Shown piece after piece: positions 1 through 11,323 of a stretch of 64,000 bases of DNA (its first letter is position 1; each line of letters begins with the position of its first letter). Source of the stretch: Parapristionchus giblindavisi (lineage: Eukaryota; Nematoda; Chromadorea; Rhabditida; Diplogasteridae); the NCBI GenBank assembly GCA_943737045.1, contig CALSFV010000223.1:806001-870000 (forward strand), given 5' to 3'. Below the pieces are notes generated by a model. It was not told where the DNA came from. It searched no databases and saw only the letters and a list, made by a program, of their open reading frames with translations. Made by a program: the position numbers and the translations under genes.

Positions 1-918
1 GTCAATAATCCTGAACATCATAGTCTGTATAAGAAAAGGTTTTTGATCTTCTGTGATCGAATGAAACAACTTTTCACTATGATTTTGAGCAAAGTTTGGC
101 GAAAAATGAGAAAAGATCAAAGATCAAAGATCGAAAACACAAAGATCAAAGATCAAAAACTCGATTCATACAGTGTCTCTCTATTCTGACTAATCAAATC
201 ACTAAAAGCGGCTAAATCGTCGTTGAGCAGTGTGTAAGACCCAGAGATGTTTGCGGGTCGCGAGATGAGAAGTGAGCGCGGCCTAAACGAGTATCCTTCA
301 GATAACCGGCTGCCGCAGGCAAGAAAGAATAGCAATCGCTCTGAAAAGCGGGGAATCTGCTAATTAATAGATTTGCAACATTTGTATCCAAAAATCAGAT
401 TTTTACAAAATCCGCCCTCAGAATTGTGATTTTTCAAAATTAGGTCTTGTAAAAAAAGTGACTTTTTCGTTACAAGAGGATGATTGATGAGCTAGCGCTA
501 CCATACTTACAGGATCATCAGGAATCACCAAGATAATCAGTTTGCTGCTTTGAACTCTATTAAAGCTCTTCTAGAAGCCGCGATATGATTTTGCGACCGC
601 GAAGTTGCAGCAAGTCTGCAGCCAATACTCGAATTCGCAGCAACCTGATTTTTTTTTCCTGGATAGGTCTTATAGTTATCTCGATGCTCACGAAGTTTGA
701 CGAGTACGAAAAAATCCCTGAAAGAATAATGAATTTTCGCAAAAGTGTTGTTCGGCAGCGTGATCACTATGCAATAACCGGAAAGGCCCGTGAGACCTTA
801 TAAGAGGATCGAATACGTACATACTGTTGGTACATCATGTACAAGTTTCAGCTTGATATCTCAACTGATGCCAAAATTACACCAGAAATAAAAAGTGCAT
901 TTTTACTTTCCGGCGCTA

Positions 919-1001
<83 letters not shown>

Positions 1002-1025
1002 CGTAACGATGTACGCTTGTTTCAG
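1..1025. other. Upstream flank of the first M13 copy, no firm gene
   Basis: No exon can be assigned with confidence. A TTTCAG acceptor at 849-854 is followed by a frame beginning LDIST that resembles the start of exon 4 in the sister copies (LDISS, LDLSN). It runs within about 20 codons into a long TA repeat (about 922-999), so if it is exon 4 it is damaged. Exons 1 to 3 of this copy are not recognisable here. They may lie outside the window or be lost. Repeated GATCAAAGATCAAAG words occur near 110-160. Confidence 0.4.
922..999. repeat. (TA)n microsatellite
   Basis: About 78 bases of uninterrupted TA dinucleotides just before exon 5 of the first M13 copy. Both strands give artificial Ile-Tyr reading frames. 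It interrupts or follows a possible exon 4 remnant. Confidence 0.97.
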
Positions 1026-4000
1026 TTTATCCCTGCATTTTATGCCAAACTTAATACAAGAATACATGTGATCGAAGGTCTGAAAGTGGATGGAATCGCG
1101 GAAAAGTTGCCACTTGACAGAATGCACGATATGGCCAAAAGAGTTAGGGAAAAGATGCGAAAGACTTTACAGGTAAGTAAATTTATACCAATTGCAAAGT
1201 GTGTTAGTGAGCTCTCTGTAAATCAAGTATAAAGCATCCTTTTTCCCGGATTTTCGATAATTCGACTAGTAAAACGTTTTACTTGCGTAGCGCAAAAATC
1301 TGAAAGTTCCGGGGGGGGGGGGAGGTTTCTCGGGTTTTGGCTATTATTTTCAACACAACTCAGGTACAGACAACAAGATAATAATGAAAAAAAAATAAAT
1401 CTTTTCATTATCCATTCCATTTTTACATAATCATCGCTCCATAAGTGGCGGCACCTCAGATCTCAGTACGTACAGACTAATCAGTATTTAAAAAAAATCA
1501 ATCAATCCACCTCATTTGGCTTTGTGCTTGATAACGGTTCTTAAATTGTAAATTGTAAAAGTGACGTGGCAGTTGCTTTTGCATACTAGTTCACAGCGAT
1601 TTCAGGACACTAAATGGGTTGATGGAGTTACCACGTTTCTTGATGGACACAATGCCACTTCAGCTCTTGACAATACGTATTTTCTCAACGAAAAAATGAT
1701 CTGCGAGCTCAACACATCATCTCTACGAAACCTAAATGTAATGTATAAAGCAATTTATGAGGAGGAAAATAGAAAAAGGTTTGTGGTGGTGCCCCCCCCA
1801 AGTTTCGTTGCGAAACGGATACCGATCAATTACAGTGCAGCAGAATCCCGCTCTTGAGATTTGAACCCCATTTTGTAAAAAAATTACGGAATGGTGTCTC
1901 ACACGGCCGCAACACGTTCTTTTTTTTCTTTCTCAGTACTCTCTCGCCTTGGGATACTCTCTCGCGTTCGCTCTGACTCATTTCTCAGCCCACCCAGTCC
2001 TCTCGATTTTGTACGCTGTTTATAATTGTTGTCAACTCTTTAAATTGGTTGCGTTGTTTTACTCCAGATTTGACCGAATTTATCATGAAAAGATTGGAAT
2101 TTTTAAAAGCTTGTCGACTAAATTGTGCTAAGGAAATGAAATTTCTAGAAAAAAAAGTCACTTTGAAACAGAGTTTTCGCGCGGCATTTGCCAAAAAAAA
2201 ATAATTTTCAACATTTTTCCTCGGGCTAACAGGAGTCTCTGATGGTTTAAGGTGGCCAAAATGTATGATATATACCTTATCTGATAGCGCTTTTGCTGTA
2301 GATAAAGGACATCTCTTAAAGGAAGCGTTACCTCTCTCAATGGTCTCTTCATTGTGCACACTATTTCTCTGTTCTCTAACAACGAGAGAGCATTGCGCGC
2401 GAAGAGACCATTGAGTGAGGTTATGCTCCCTTTACAAAACGCAACGGTCATCTGTACCCTAAGTTAAAGCTTTCCAAAGTTTGATCAACATTTTCTGTGA
2501 ATTTCCTTAATGCGTGTGCGGCGACGATGATCACAAGAATTGGCTGGTTCGCTGCACTACAACCTGAGCTGGTGGTGGTGCAGTGGCAAAGATGTCGCGC
2601 GTAATTTTTGAGCTGCAAGTTCGATCCCGGCCGACGCGACTTGTTTTTGCAAGATTTTTAAACTTGTATTTTTATGTTTAAAAATTTTTTTCAATGTACT
2701 ATTTTTTTTTAAATTTCAATGTACTGTACTATTTTAATGTACTGACTGTTAGAACGCTCACTCTCTATTCGCCCAAAAAGAGAATATTCGCAAGGGAGAA
2801 GGGTCAACTGCCAAGGAGAATGAATGATCGCATACCCAGGAACACATAGTTCCCCTCCCACGTCAAGGGCGGGATTCTGCTGTACTGTATAATAGTAAAA
2901 TATTTAAAAATATAAAATTTTCTCTTGGGACGAAAAGTTCAATGAACTCGAACACACACATCGGCATTGTTCTTTTTTTCTAATTTTTCGTCCTTTTGGA
3001 ATGGCTATCAAATGAAGCGATTAACAGATCCAACAGTGGATGTGAAGTATGCGATGAATACATTGTTATGGCTAGAACTCTTGATAGGCTTGAAAAACAT
3101 CCAGACAAGGTAATCTAAAAGTTTTTTTTATAGTATAATAATAATGGCAACAATAATGCTAATGCTATAGTAATAATAATAATAAAAAAAATGATAATAA
3201 TATACTATGCCGGCACATAATCGATTCTCTCGCAAGTGCACTCATATCAGCAAATAGTGCGCTTCATGGTGGTTCGGAACAATTTATATGTACTCGGGTT
3301 TCTCTGGGTAATATTATCACGGGTCTCTGGTAAAAGTGTAGCAACGCCTGCCACTAGGAAAAATTTTTTGTCTCCGGTTTCGATGAAAGTCGGTCAGTGG
3401 GTATGGTTGGGGTCATGAGAAGGACTAGCCACTTGATTTGGCCAAAATTGCAAATTATCGATTTTTTGTGATCTACCATGAAAATGACCATAGCAATCAA
3501 GTCAAGCAAGTGTCTAGTCCTTCTCATGACCCCCAACCATACCCACTGACCGACTTTTATCGAAATCGGAGGCAAAAAATTTTTCCTAGTTGCAGAACCG
3601 ACCATTTTTGCTACACTGTTACAGGAGACCCGTGTTATAGTAAGTTGCGCACGAAAAGTAACTTACTTTTTCTTTACTTTTTCTCTATTAACTCATGAAA
3701 TAACGAAACAGTAACTAAAAAACAAATAAAAAAAGAAAAGTAAATAAGTTACCTTTCGCTCGCTCTGCGAAACCGGATTAGCAAAAGATATACATATAAT
3801 ACATTAAAATTTAGCTTTGTTTATTTTCATATTTCAGCGAGTATTGTATGATATCCACCGTGTCATAAAAAGTTTAGAATATAATGCTTTTAATATTCGG
3901 GAAACCAAGATAGTCTACGTGCAAGAACCCATGTATTATCCTCTTCTCGGTATGTTTTGATAATCATTGTGTACACTAATTTTTTCTTTACCTTTACAGA

Positions 4001-7000
4001 TAAAAGTGCATCAACCAACAACTTGGTATGTCCTTTCAAGACCATCAACGGTCAACATACACACCATTTTTCGTAATGTGCAGAGCTTACAACATTTAAA
4101 CGATCACATTTTGGATCTCGGAATAATTATAATTGCAAAATAATTGAAATAAAAGATCAATACAATTTCAAAATTATTTCATAGCACAGGGAATTTTTTT
4201 TAAATTCAGTTGGTATTGGCGCATACTCTCGCCCATGAGTTCTTCCACTCATTAATTTCTCTCAAAATGAGAAACGACTCAAATATATTCGATAAACATG
4301 CAGGATGTCTGATTAATCACTATAAGAACACTTGCAAGAAATTTGGAAAGGTTAGATGATTTTGCATTAATACATCTACATTAAATTATTGGTATGTTTC
4401 GAGAGCGTTACTGGTTTACAGTTTTACAGTTTAAAACACATTTATCAAGAGTAGGACTCTGATGTGCATGGGGGAAAAGCTCTTCTTACTTCCGAAAAAA
4501 GCGTTACTGGTATGACAGAAAAAAGAAAGAGCGAAGAAGAGATAGATTACGTAAAAGTGAGAGAGCGAAAAGCGCTAAAAAGCGTCAAAGTGAACAATGA
4601 AGAACCGATCTTTAACATTTTTTCAAGCTTTCAATAACTTCTCTGACCCTGCGTTCTCTGGTATTTCCAAACTAGTAGTTTATTAACGTTACGTCACAGA
4701 CTAGCAGTTTATTGGTAGTTTACTACAAGTGAAAAAACATTTGACGAAATGCATTACCGTCTTACACACCACTTCTAGTAAACTTACGTTTAACTAGCCG
4801 TAGACTTGCAAGTGTACGGCTACTGGGAAGGATAAGTAAACTACTAGTTTGAAAATACCAGAGTTGGAGAGTGTGCTGAAAGCTATAACATGCGAGCAAT
4901 ATGTTAGCAAACGGTAAAAAATGTTCAGGATGGCTGTAATAGCGGAGAAGAAACTTTCGAAGAGGATGGTCCAGATTCGGAAGGACTTAGAATAGTCCTG
5001 GGTATAATGAAGGATATGTATGGAAATTCGATCGACGTAGGTTTTTTTTCATACAACATTTGAAATTTAAAAAAAAACGGAATAATAGCGACGAAGTTCC
5101 CGCGGGAATGGGAAATCTATCGCAAGAAAATACTAGGAAACGTGCGATCATTAAAAAAGTGAAGTGAAGCGATAATGAAAATGATAAGGCATTGAGTATT
5201 GAAAATCTCCTACAATTTCTCTTTTCCGAGATATTTAAATAACACTAATTTTCACGAAATACAGTACCGTGCAAAAGTATGGACGCAAAATTCAAATCGT
5301 TATAACTTTTTACGTAATTGGCCGATCGACCTCGGTTTAATTTTATTAAATAGTATGAACATTGGAGAAAATTATGAAGGTATCGATTATTACCTACGGT
5401 GATGAAATGATTTCATCATTCTTGAAATGCCACGTAAAAATAGGTTTATTCTCAGGTAGATTTTTTTCTGTGAGTCTAATTTTTTTTATGAGGAACAAAC
5501 AACTATCAGTGAACATTTTAAGCCATTAACAACGTTGGTTGCATACCGCTCCGAGGAATTAGCTAATTTTGCATGACCCATTAAAATTTCGAAAAAATGC
5601 CATAACTCAGTCCGTAGTTGAGCTACAGCTCTCCGATTCAACAAGTATTATCGCATAGTCATGGGGCAGCACCACGCCAATTTCGGAAGGTTTCCGGCTC
5701 TTGAAGAGAAAATTCGAAAAAAAATCCAAACCATTTTTTGGACTTAAAGGGAGCGTAACCTCACTCAACGATGCCATTTAATTTATTAATTTTAATTATT
5801 TTACAATTTCCTATTTCATGGAAAAGGTTTAAATTAGTTTTTCATGTGGTTTAAGAGAATATGAAACGTGTATTGAACGGGAATGCGTCCGAAGGAAACA
5901 CTGCGGACACGTAAATCTGACACTGTGCACAAGGTTAATAAAGGGAGCGGAACCTCTCTCAATGGTTTCCTCAACGCACAATGCTCTCTCGTTGTTAGAG
6001 AACAGAGAAATACTGTGCGCAATGAAGAGACGATTGAGTGAGGTTACACTCCCTTTAAGGTATTTCCCAGCCGGTTTTTCTAAAAATCTAAAAAGTTGTC
6101 ATGACGTGCCTAAACATCTACCTAACACATCTACAAAGTGGCGAGATTACAGCACTTCAATTACAACTTTGCCAATAAAAATACCATTGGAAGTCAAAGT
6201 GGAATTTTGCGAGAAAAAAGACAGAAAAAAAAGGTGGAATGTCCAATAGTGGAACTAAATTCAGGATACTTGTAGGAAATGTGCTTATTAAACACTTGGT
6301 TCAAAATCCGATCAAAATTGATATGAATTACTGTGTTATTGACCCGTAATAATTCTCCATAGCGAAAGAAGTTAGGTTCCGTGCACTTTAACTTCCAATG
6401 TTATTTTTATTGGCAAAGTCGTAATTAAAGTGCTGTAATCTCGCAACTTTGTAGGTGTGTTAGGTAGATGTTAGGGCACGTCATGAAAACTTTTTAGATT
6501 TTTAGAAAAACAGGCTGGGAAATACCGTAAGTCCAAAAAAATGGTTTGGATTTTTTTTCGAATTTTCTCTTCAAGAGCCGGAAACCTTCCGAAATTGGCG
6601 TGGTGCTGCCCCATGACTATGCGATATTGACCGTATAAAATACACTTGTTTATTTGCTACGAGAGTAGCCAATCACTCCCACAAGAGACTTTCTTGTTTT
6701 GCATGGTTCAGAAACTATGCCGATCTCTTTTATATATAATATAGCGCGCGGCGAAGGTCAGCAGGGTTAGAGAGAGGCAGCGGAGAGACAATCGAGAGGC
6801 GGGGCGAGATGTAGAAGGCTACATCTCGATCGCCTCTCGATTGTGACTTCCGTTCGTTAGCACCATTTGACATTTTCTTATGCAAGTACATTTTATACGC
6901 ACAATAATACTTGTTGAATCGGAGAGCTGTAGCTCAACTACTGACTGAGTTATGGCATTTTTTCGAAATTTTAATGGGTCATGCAAAATTAGCTAATTCC

Positions 7001-7997
7001 TCGGAGCGGTATGCAACCAACGTAGTTAATGGTTTAAAATGTTCACTGATAGTTGTTTGTTCCTCATAAAAAAATTAGACTCACAGAAAAAAATCTACCT
7101 GAGAATAAACCTATTTTTACGTGGCATTTCAAGAATGATGAAATCATTTCATCGCCGTAGGTAATAATCGATACCTTCATAATTTTCTCCAATGTTCATA
7201 CTATTTAATAAAATTAAACCGAGGTCGATCGGCCAATTACGTAAAAAGTTATAACGATTTGAATTTTGCGTCCATACTTTTGCACGGTACTGTATTTCGT
7301 GAAAATTAGTGTTATTTAAATATCTCGGAAAAGAGAAATTGTAGGAGATTATCAATACTCAATGCCTTATCATTTTCATTATCACTTCACTTCACTTTTT
7401 TTAATGATCGCACGTTTCCTAGTATTTTCTTACGTGTTGAACTCATTCAAAATCTGAATTACAGATGCTAGAGTATCCAGACTTGGGAATAACCAAGAAA
7501 CAAGCGCTCTTCTATGGTATTGCTGCCACTTATTGCGCACCAGTGGTGAGATCTCAATATAATTATCAAAATTATTTATTGATTTTTCGAGTCGAATTTT
7601 CATGGAAGTTAACTTTTCAAGCAAAAGGATAGGCGCGGTTAATCTTGATTATTCGAGAAAAGAATACACGAACGATAGAAGAGCAAAGAAAGCGAGAGAG
7701 TGTTTTCAGAGCATAGAGTTTCAAATTAGCTCGAGATGAGCTTTATACCAACATTTTCTTTACGCCAACATTTTTTTCGTTTCAGCAAGAAAGCATGATC
7801 TCTTCTGAAGATGTACACAGCTTGCACAGGATACGCATGAATGGAATATTCTCGCAGTCATCTGACTTTGCATCTGCATTCTCATGCAAGAATGGAGACA
7901 GAATGGTCATTCCTGAGGTATGATTCATTACACTAAAAAATTTTGTGAGGCATTTTTTCAGGAGCAAGTATGCCATTTATTTGGAGAATTTGCGTAA
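1026..7997 (+). CDS. M13 (neprilysin-like) secreted metallopeptidase, copy A, 5' incomplete
   Basis: Zinc metallopeptidase of the M13 family, which cleaves peptides outside the cell. Ten exons, equivalent to exons 5-14 of the sister genes: 1026-1172, 1606-1778, 3028-3109, 3838-3949, 4000-4025, 4210-4350, 4929-5036, 7465-7545, 7786-7917, 7962-7997. All junctions are GT-AG and keep frame. Exon 8 has NAFN, corresponding to the family NAYY motif. Exon 10 has the zinc motif HEFFH and ACLI-type helix residues (AGCLINHY). Exon 11 has EDGPD, matching the third zinc ligand motif ExxxD. Exon 13 has DVHSLHRIR, matching the C-terminal His/Arg region. The protein ends CHLFGEFA. Canonical HExxHxFD lacks its FD here. 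Exons 1-4 are missing or unrecognised, so the gene may be truncated. Poly(A) signal AATAAA is near 8084. Confidence 0.85.
2316..2434. mobile_element. Family 1 palindromic MITE (TTAA type)
   Basis: About 120-base palindrome. Arms read AAAGGAAGCGTTACCTCTC and the complement of AAAGGGAGCATAACCTCAC. The inner conserved block GTTCTCTAACAACGAGAGAG is shared with seven other copies here (5935, 19829, 31016, 33860, 50730, 59063, 62610). Confidence 0.9.
2560..2640 (+). repeat. tRNA-like segment, probable SINE or tRNA relic
   Basis: Contains an A-box-like TGGTGCAGTGG and, about 45 bases later, a B-box-like AGTTCGATCCC. Similar box pairs occur near 30049, 35412-35470 (minus), 36752, 44427 and 62508 (minus). 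No proper cloverleaf with a clear anticodon stem could be drawn, so a functional tRNA is not claimed. Confidence 0.35.
3318..3634. mobile_element. Short palindromic MITE, TTAT-flanked (CACGGGTC family)
   Basis: A 317-base near-perfect palindrome with termini CACGGGTC and GACCCGTG, flanked on both sides by TTAT (3314-3317 and 3635-3638). The same ends and the same TTAT flanks bound the 2.6 kb fold-back at 46824-49430, so this is probably its short non-autonomous relative. Confidence 0.85.
4656..4863. mobile_element. Family 3 palindromic MITE (CTCTGGTATTT ends)
   Basis: About 208 bases, inverted ends CTCTGGTATTT. It has a conserved non-palindromic core, CATTTGACGAAATGCATTAC, then a stretch near ACACCACTT. 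Other full or partial copies: 20979-21925 (interrupted), 30229-30350, 32906-33113, 45607-45819, about 46574-46760, 56525-56732. Lies in intron 10 of copy A. Confidence 0.9.
5776..5934. repeat. Interspersed repeat with an empty MITE site
   Basis: Matches 19751-20040 closely. Where the copy at 19.8 kb has a family 1 MITE, this copy has only a single TTAA (5851-5854). It is therefore a natural pre-insertion allele of that site. Confidence 0.85.
5935..6058. mobile_element. Family 1 palindromic MITE (TTAA type)
   Basis: Bounded by TTAA at both ends (5935-5938, 6055-6058). Arms AAAGGGAGCGGAACCTCTC and complement. Inner block matches the other copies of the family. Confidence 0.9.
6634..6900. mobile_element. 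Small TIR element with CCGTATAAAAT ends
   Basis: Ends CCGTATAAAATACACTTG and the complement of GCGTATAAAATGTACTTGC. Related copies lie at about 50891-51135 and 41585-41640. The same ends bracket the large composite at about 15088-19215. Confidence 0.7.
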
Positions 7998-9480
7998 ACG
8001 TATTCGTTCCAAATAAATTCGAATATTTCATTGATAGACTAACTATCGCATTGCAATCATTGTAATTTATCTTAATTTTCTATCAATAAACGCATGATTC
8101 ACTGATCCACATGACTACAAAAAGCCCTTAAAGGCTAGGCCCTCTCCGCTCTGGCCACACTCTCTAGCTTTCTTTGTCTACGAGAGAGTATTACCAATGC
8201 GGAGAGTAAAATTTGCTTGTGATGTGAGAATAATCTTAAGTTTGTCTGCATACCGTAAAGAATAAATAAAAGAGGACCAATACAACTTCTCTGAGGAATA
8301 GCTTTTTTTCTTATAATATTTTTTTGATATGTAATTTCTTATTCCACACAATTTATTTGCACTCGAACGTTTTGTATTTGATAAAACACCCTTGTTGTGT
8401 ACGACACATAAATAAATAGGAACATCAGAAGTTACAAAAGATGCAATAGATACCGATATTAATTGGTATTTTAATATTATTCTATCATTTCATACCCTCA
8501 TCAAGCATAGGAGATAAGAAAGAGTATAAACAGAGGGGTCATGGTCCGACGAATTATCGATTTTTCGGCTCTGGTAGGTCGTCCTATCACTCACTCTCTC
8601 ACTCACTCAGGAACTTTTGAAACTGCTTTTGGACATCCCTCATCTAGCTGAAATTTGGCAATAAGACAAGACTTATGTGGTTGGCTGTTAATTTGTTTCA
8701 AAGTGGGGGTAAATTTACTTTAAAGTTAGGCCAATAATTTGGGACTTCTTTGAAGCAAATTAATGGCCCACCACCAAATAATTGGCCCAAATTTTAAAGC
8801 GTGGTCTGTCTTGTATGCAAATTTTAGTCTCACTAAAACCATCTCCCAAAGTATTGTCTCCTCTAAAATTTCGGAGTTTTCCAGATGAAGGACCCACCAT
8901 TAGAATATTCCGGTCTGCGGCCAGCGAACTCTATTGCGAGCTTCCATGACCTTGAACACATGCACATCTTTGCATAAATTTTAGACGGAAATGGAATATT
9001 TTCGCTATTTACATTGAATCTCCGGACTGAATTGGCCTTGAAAGATCACTGGCCTAGCAGTGATCACGCGCTGGACTTCGCGTGCCTTGATTAACGCGCT
9101 GTACATTTACCTTACATTGAATGACGTGCCATCAATATTTAACGCTTTTTCTTGCACAAAATGCAAATGTGATTAAGTACTTCACAGCGTTCTCATGACT
9201 TTCAAAGCAAGAACGACCGCTCAACATACAAACTCTCTCGAATACAATGGTCTCTCCTTTGTCTTGCTTTGGAAGAAAAATGGCTTGGACCAGAATACTG
9301 TGACTTATACAATAATTAAAGCAGCTAAAAGTAGATCAAATAGCTAATAGCGAGCATAGCTAATAGTTAATAGTTAATAGTCAACTGTGTTCACAGAGTG
9401 CAAACGACTGTGTAAATATACAATATGTTTGCCATGCCAAACAGAAGGAGCAAAACGCTGAAAGAACTTTGCTAGAGGGT
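7998..9480. other. Intergenic region downstream of copy A
   Basis: No gene seen. Contains the copy A poly(A) signal (about 8084) and a family 2 MITE at about 8117-8225. About 8520-8670 resembles 39650-39750 in copy C intron 11. About 8700-8810 has AATAATTTGG words related to the palindrome at 31810-32127. Confidence 0.6.
8117..8225. mobile_element. Family 2 palindromic MITE (CTCTCCGCTCTGGCC family)
   Basis: About 100-base palindrome built around ACTCTCTCGCTTTCTTTGTC. Other copies: about 19488-19600, 36086-36204, 42083-42202, 45276-45362, 56478-56790 (split by a family 3 MITE), 57520-57615, 61218-61328, 62353-62445. Several are flanked by TTAA-like sequence. Confidence 0.8.
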
Positions 9481-9482
9481 AG

Positions 9483-9490
9483 TATAAAAG
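9483..9490 (+). promoter_or_regulatory. TATA box of the small secreted peptide gene
   Basis: TATAAAAG, 56 bases before the ATG at 9546. The short distance leaves little room for an outron. Confidence 0.6.
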
Positions 9491-9545
9491 ACACGGTGAG
9501 GGTGAATGAAGACATCAGTTTTCAGCTGAATCAACTACTTCTACA

Positions 9546-9968
9546 ATGAACACTAAGATGTAAGTACAGTACATCTTTATTCATACAGTAATCCATTACA
9601 GTATCCTCTAATACAGTATCCCCTAATACAGATCCCCCCAATACATTATCCCCTAATACACTATTCTTTTCAGTGTCCTTATCTTCGCTTTCCTTGCTGT
9701 ACTTGCCAACCTTTCATCGTCTCAATACCTTGCGGTAAGTAAATCAATAATATTACAAATATCTCAATAATCATACAATATCATAATTCAGGCCTACCCA
9801 TCAACTTACGTTTCTCCCTATGGAGCTTACTATGGTTACCCAAGACTCGGATACTCAGCCTGGGGATATCCCGGATACGCCGCGTGGTGGGGATCCAATA
9901 GAAATGGAGCTTCAGGAGCTACCCCTGCTGAGGGAAGTCCCGCCCCTTCTGGATTGACTCGTCAATAA
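9546..9968 (+). CDS. Small Gly/Tyr/Trp-rich secreted peptide (nlp/cnc-like)
   Basis: Three exons: 9546-9559, 9674-9734, 9792-9968, all GT-AG and in frame, giving 83 aa. Residues 1 to about 20 form a signal peptide (MNTKIVLIFAFLAVLANLSS), with cleavage near SSSQ. The mature part is rich in Tyr, Gly, Ala and Trp with YGAYYGYP and WGYPGYAAWWG segments, then a Ser/Pro-rich tail ending GLTRQ. It has no Cys and no dibasic processing sites. The composition resembles nematode YGGW-type neuropeptide-like and caenacin-type antimicrobial peptides, but that link is by composition only. TATA box upstream; poly(A) signal AATAAA near 10038. Confidence 0.85.
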
Positions 9969-11323
9969 GAAGAATTACGATCTATGACTACAATGTAACT
10001 GTATTATATTATGACGAACGAATATTGATTGATAAGAAATAAATGAATTTCTATGCTTTGATACAAATATTTATAAAAATTTAAAAGACATATGAACAAT
10101 CAATTATCATCGATTACATGCTGGTTCTCTCCCCAGTCGACACAAGCATACTATATCCTCCATCTGCTCATACTATCATACTATTCTATGTGAAGACATT
10201 ACTCGATCCGATGATCTAGCTCGCATGAGACACCCCCCCCCCCTTCCTACCCCATATTCGCTCTTTTCACACTTTTAATCATTATCATTTTGTGTTGAGA
10301 GTCCTTATTATGTTATTTATTATTTTATTTTCTAAAAAAGCAAATCAAAAGTGGTAATTATTAGGTGCTCGATCCACTGTTAGTCCATTAGGTTCTAGAC
10401 AGTGAACCTCTACTCCACGGTCCTGGCCATCTTCAGTAGAATCTCCTTTGAGTTAGATTGCAAAAAGTGGCAGTTTACTACATTGCATGCCCAATATCGA
10501 TGGCTAATGATAATACATCAATTTTTGGCATATTTAGGACACACACATAAATGTTTTTTTTTTAATTGTTTAATGTTCATAGGTTATTGCAAACCAGTAT
10601 TGTCGTGCCCCTTTATATCAATTGATACTCTACTTCGAGATCAAACTCAATATCACATGGAAGAGGGGACGATCATTACAAAAGAATGAACGAAACACTT
10701 GATATATCAAGGTATACGGCAGTAGATCAATATAGATCGATATATCGAGGTATAATGGTCTATTTCTTCTCTTTGATCTTGTTCTCGCCACGAAGAGTCT
10801 TCCAGGCGAAGGTGAAGTCGGGACGATCTTCCGGTGCCTTAATTAATTACTTTTTTTTGTTTGTTTAAAATTGACCCCCTGACGGAAAAATTCCCTCATA
10901 TGTGACGGAATGATTCCGTCAGGGGATAGTTAAAGGAAATTATTTCCTAATTTTCCAGGGGTATTTTCTGTGATTGTAATTAGTTGTATAAGATGTGCTC
11001 AAATGTTGCCGAAAAGAAAACAAGAGCAGAGAAAACTCTACACTTTCATATACTCTGTCGGCTCTTTATATTTTATTTTCGAAACTTTTGAATAGAGCAG
11101 CACCCACGAAGGCATGCATGCCATACAAGGAGGATTTCGGGCAAAAGGTTGACGAAGGTTTGACATGGGTACAATTATAATTTTTACAATTTAATGACGC
11201 CCTATCAAGCATGGAACCAATTGGGAAGGAATGATTGCAACTAAACTACTGATTAGTCTGGGCGTGGTGAGGTCCCATACAACCGGTCTTCATGGATAGT
11301 TTTTTTTAATGAAAGAAACTAAC
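9969..11323. other. Intergenic region, no clear gene
   Basis: Nothing with codon-like structure was recognised. It holds the 3' end of the peptide gene and AT-rich sequence. The last exon of the SH2-pseudokinase gene is expected in about 11150-11320 on the minus strand, but could not be fixed. Confidence 0.5.

Larger units (their letters stand above)
1831..2890. mobile_element. Inverted-repeat element in intron 6 of copy A
   Basis: Terminal inverted repeats of about 30 bases: TACAGTGCAGCAGAATCCCG at the left and its complement at 2861-2890. It carries a TTAA-type MITE (2316-2434), a tRNA-like segment (about 2565-2635) and a half palindrome at 1932-1985. The left terminus alone persists at the homologous place in copy B (about 26799), so the insertion predates the A/B duplication. 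Confidence 0.7.
5125..7431. mobile_element. Long fold-back element in intron 11 of copy A
   Basis: Two inverted arms, about 5125-5745 and 6535-7431, starting AAGAAAATACTAGGAAACGT at the left and its complement at the right. The arms encode the same 67-codon frame in opposite orientation (5199-5402 and 7149-7355), an effect of the inversion and not good evidence of a gene. The centre holds an interspersed repeat (5776-5934), a family 1 MITE (5935-6058) and, in the right arm, a TIR element with CCGTATAAAAT ends (about 6634-6900). No transposase was recognised. Confidence 0.85.

Noticed and set aside
585..803. 72-codon frame as exon 1-3 of copy A
   Set aside because: No match to the conserved SPCDDFYHHVC or exon 2-3 sequences, and it lies partly in inverted repeat-like DNA.
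837..1232. 131-codon frame across the TA repeat
   Set aside because: Joins a possible exon 4 remnant to exon 5 only by reading through the TA microsatellite. Exon 5 has its own TTTCAG acceptor at 1021-1025.
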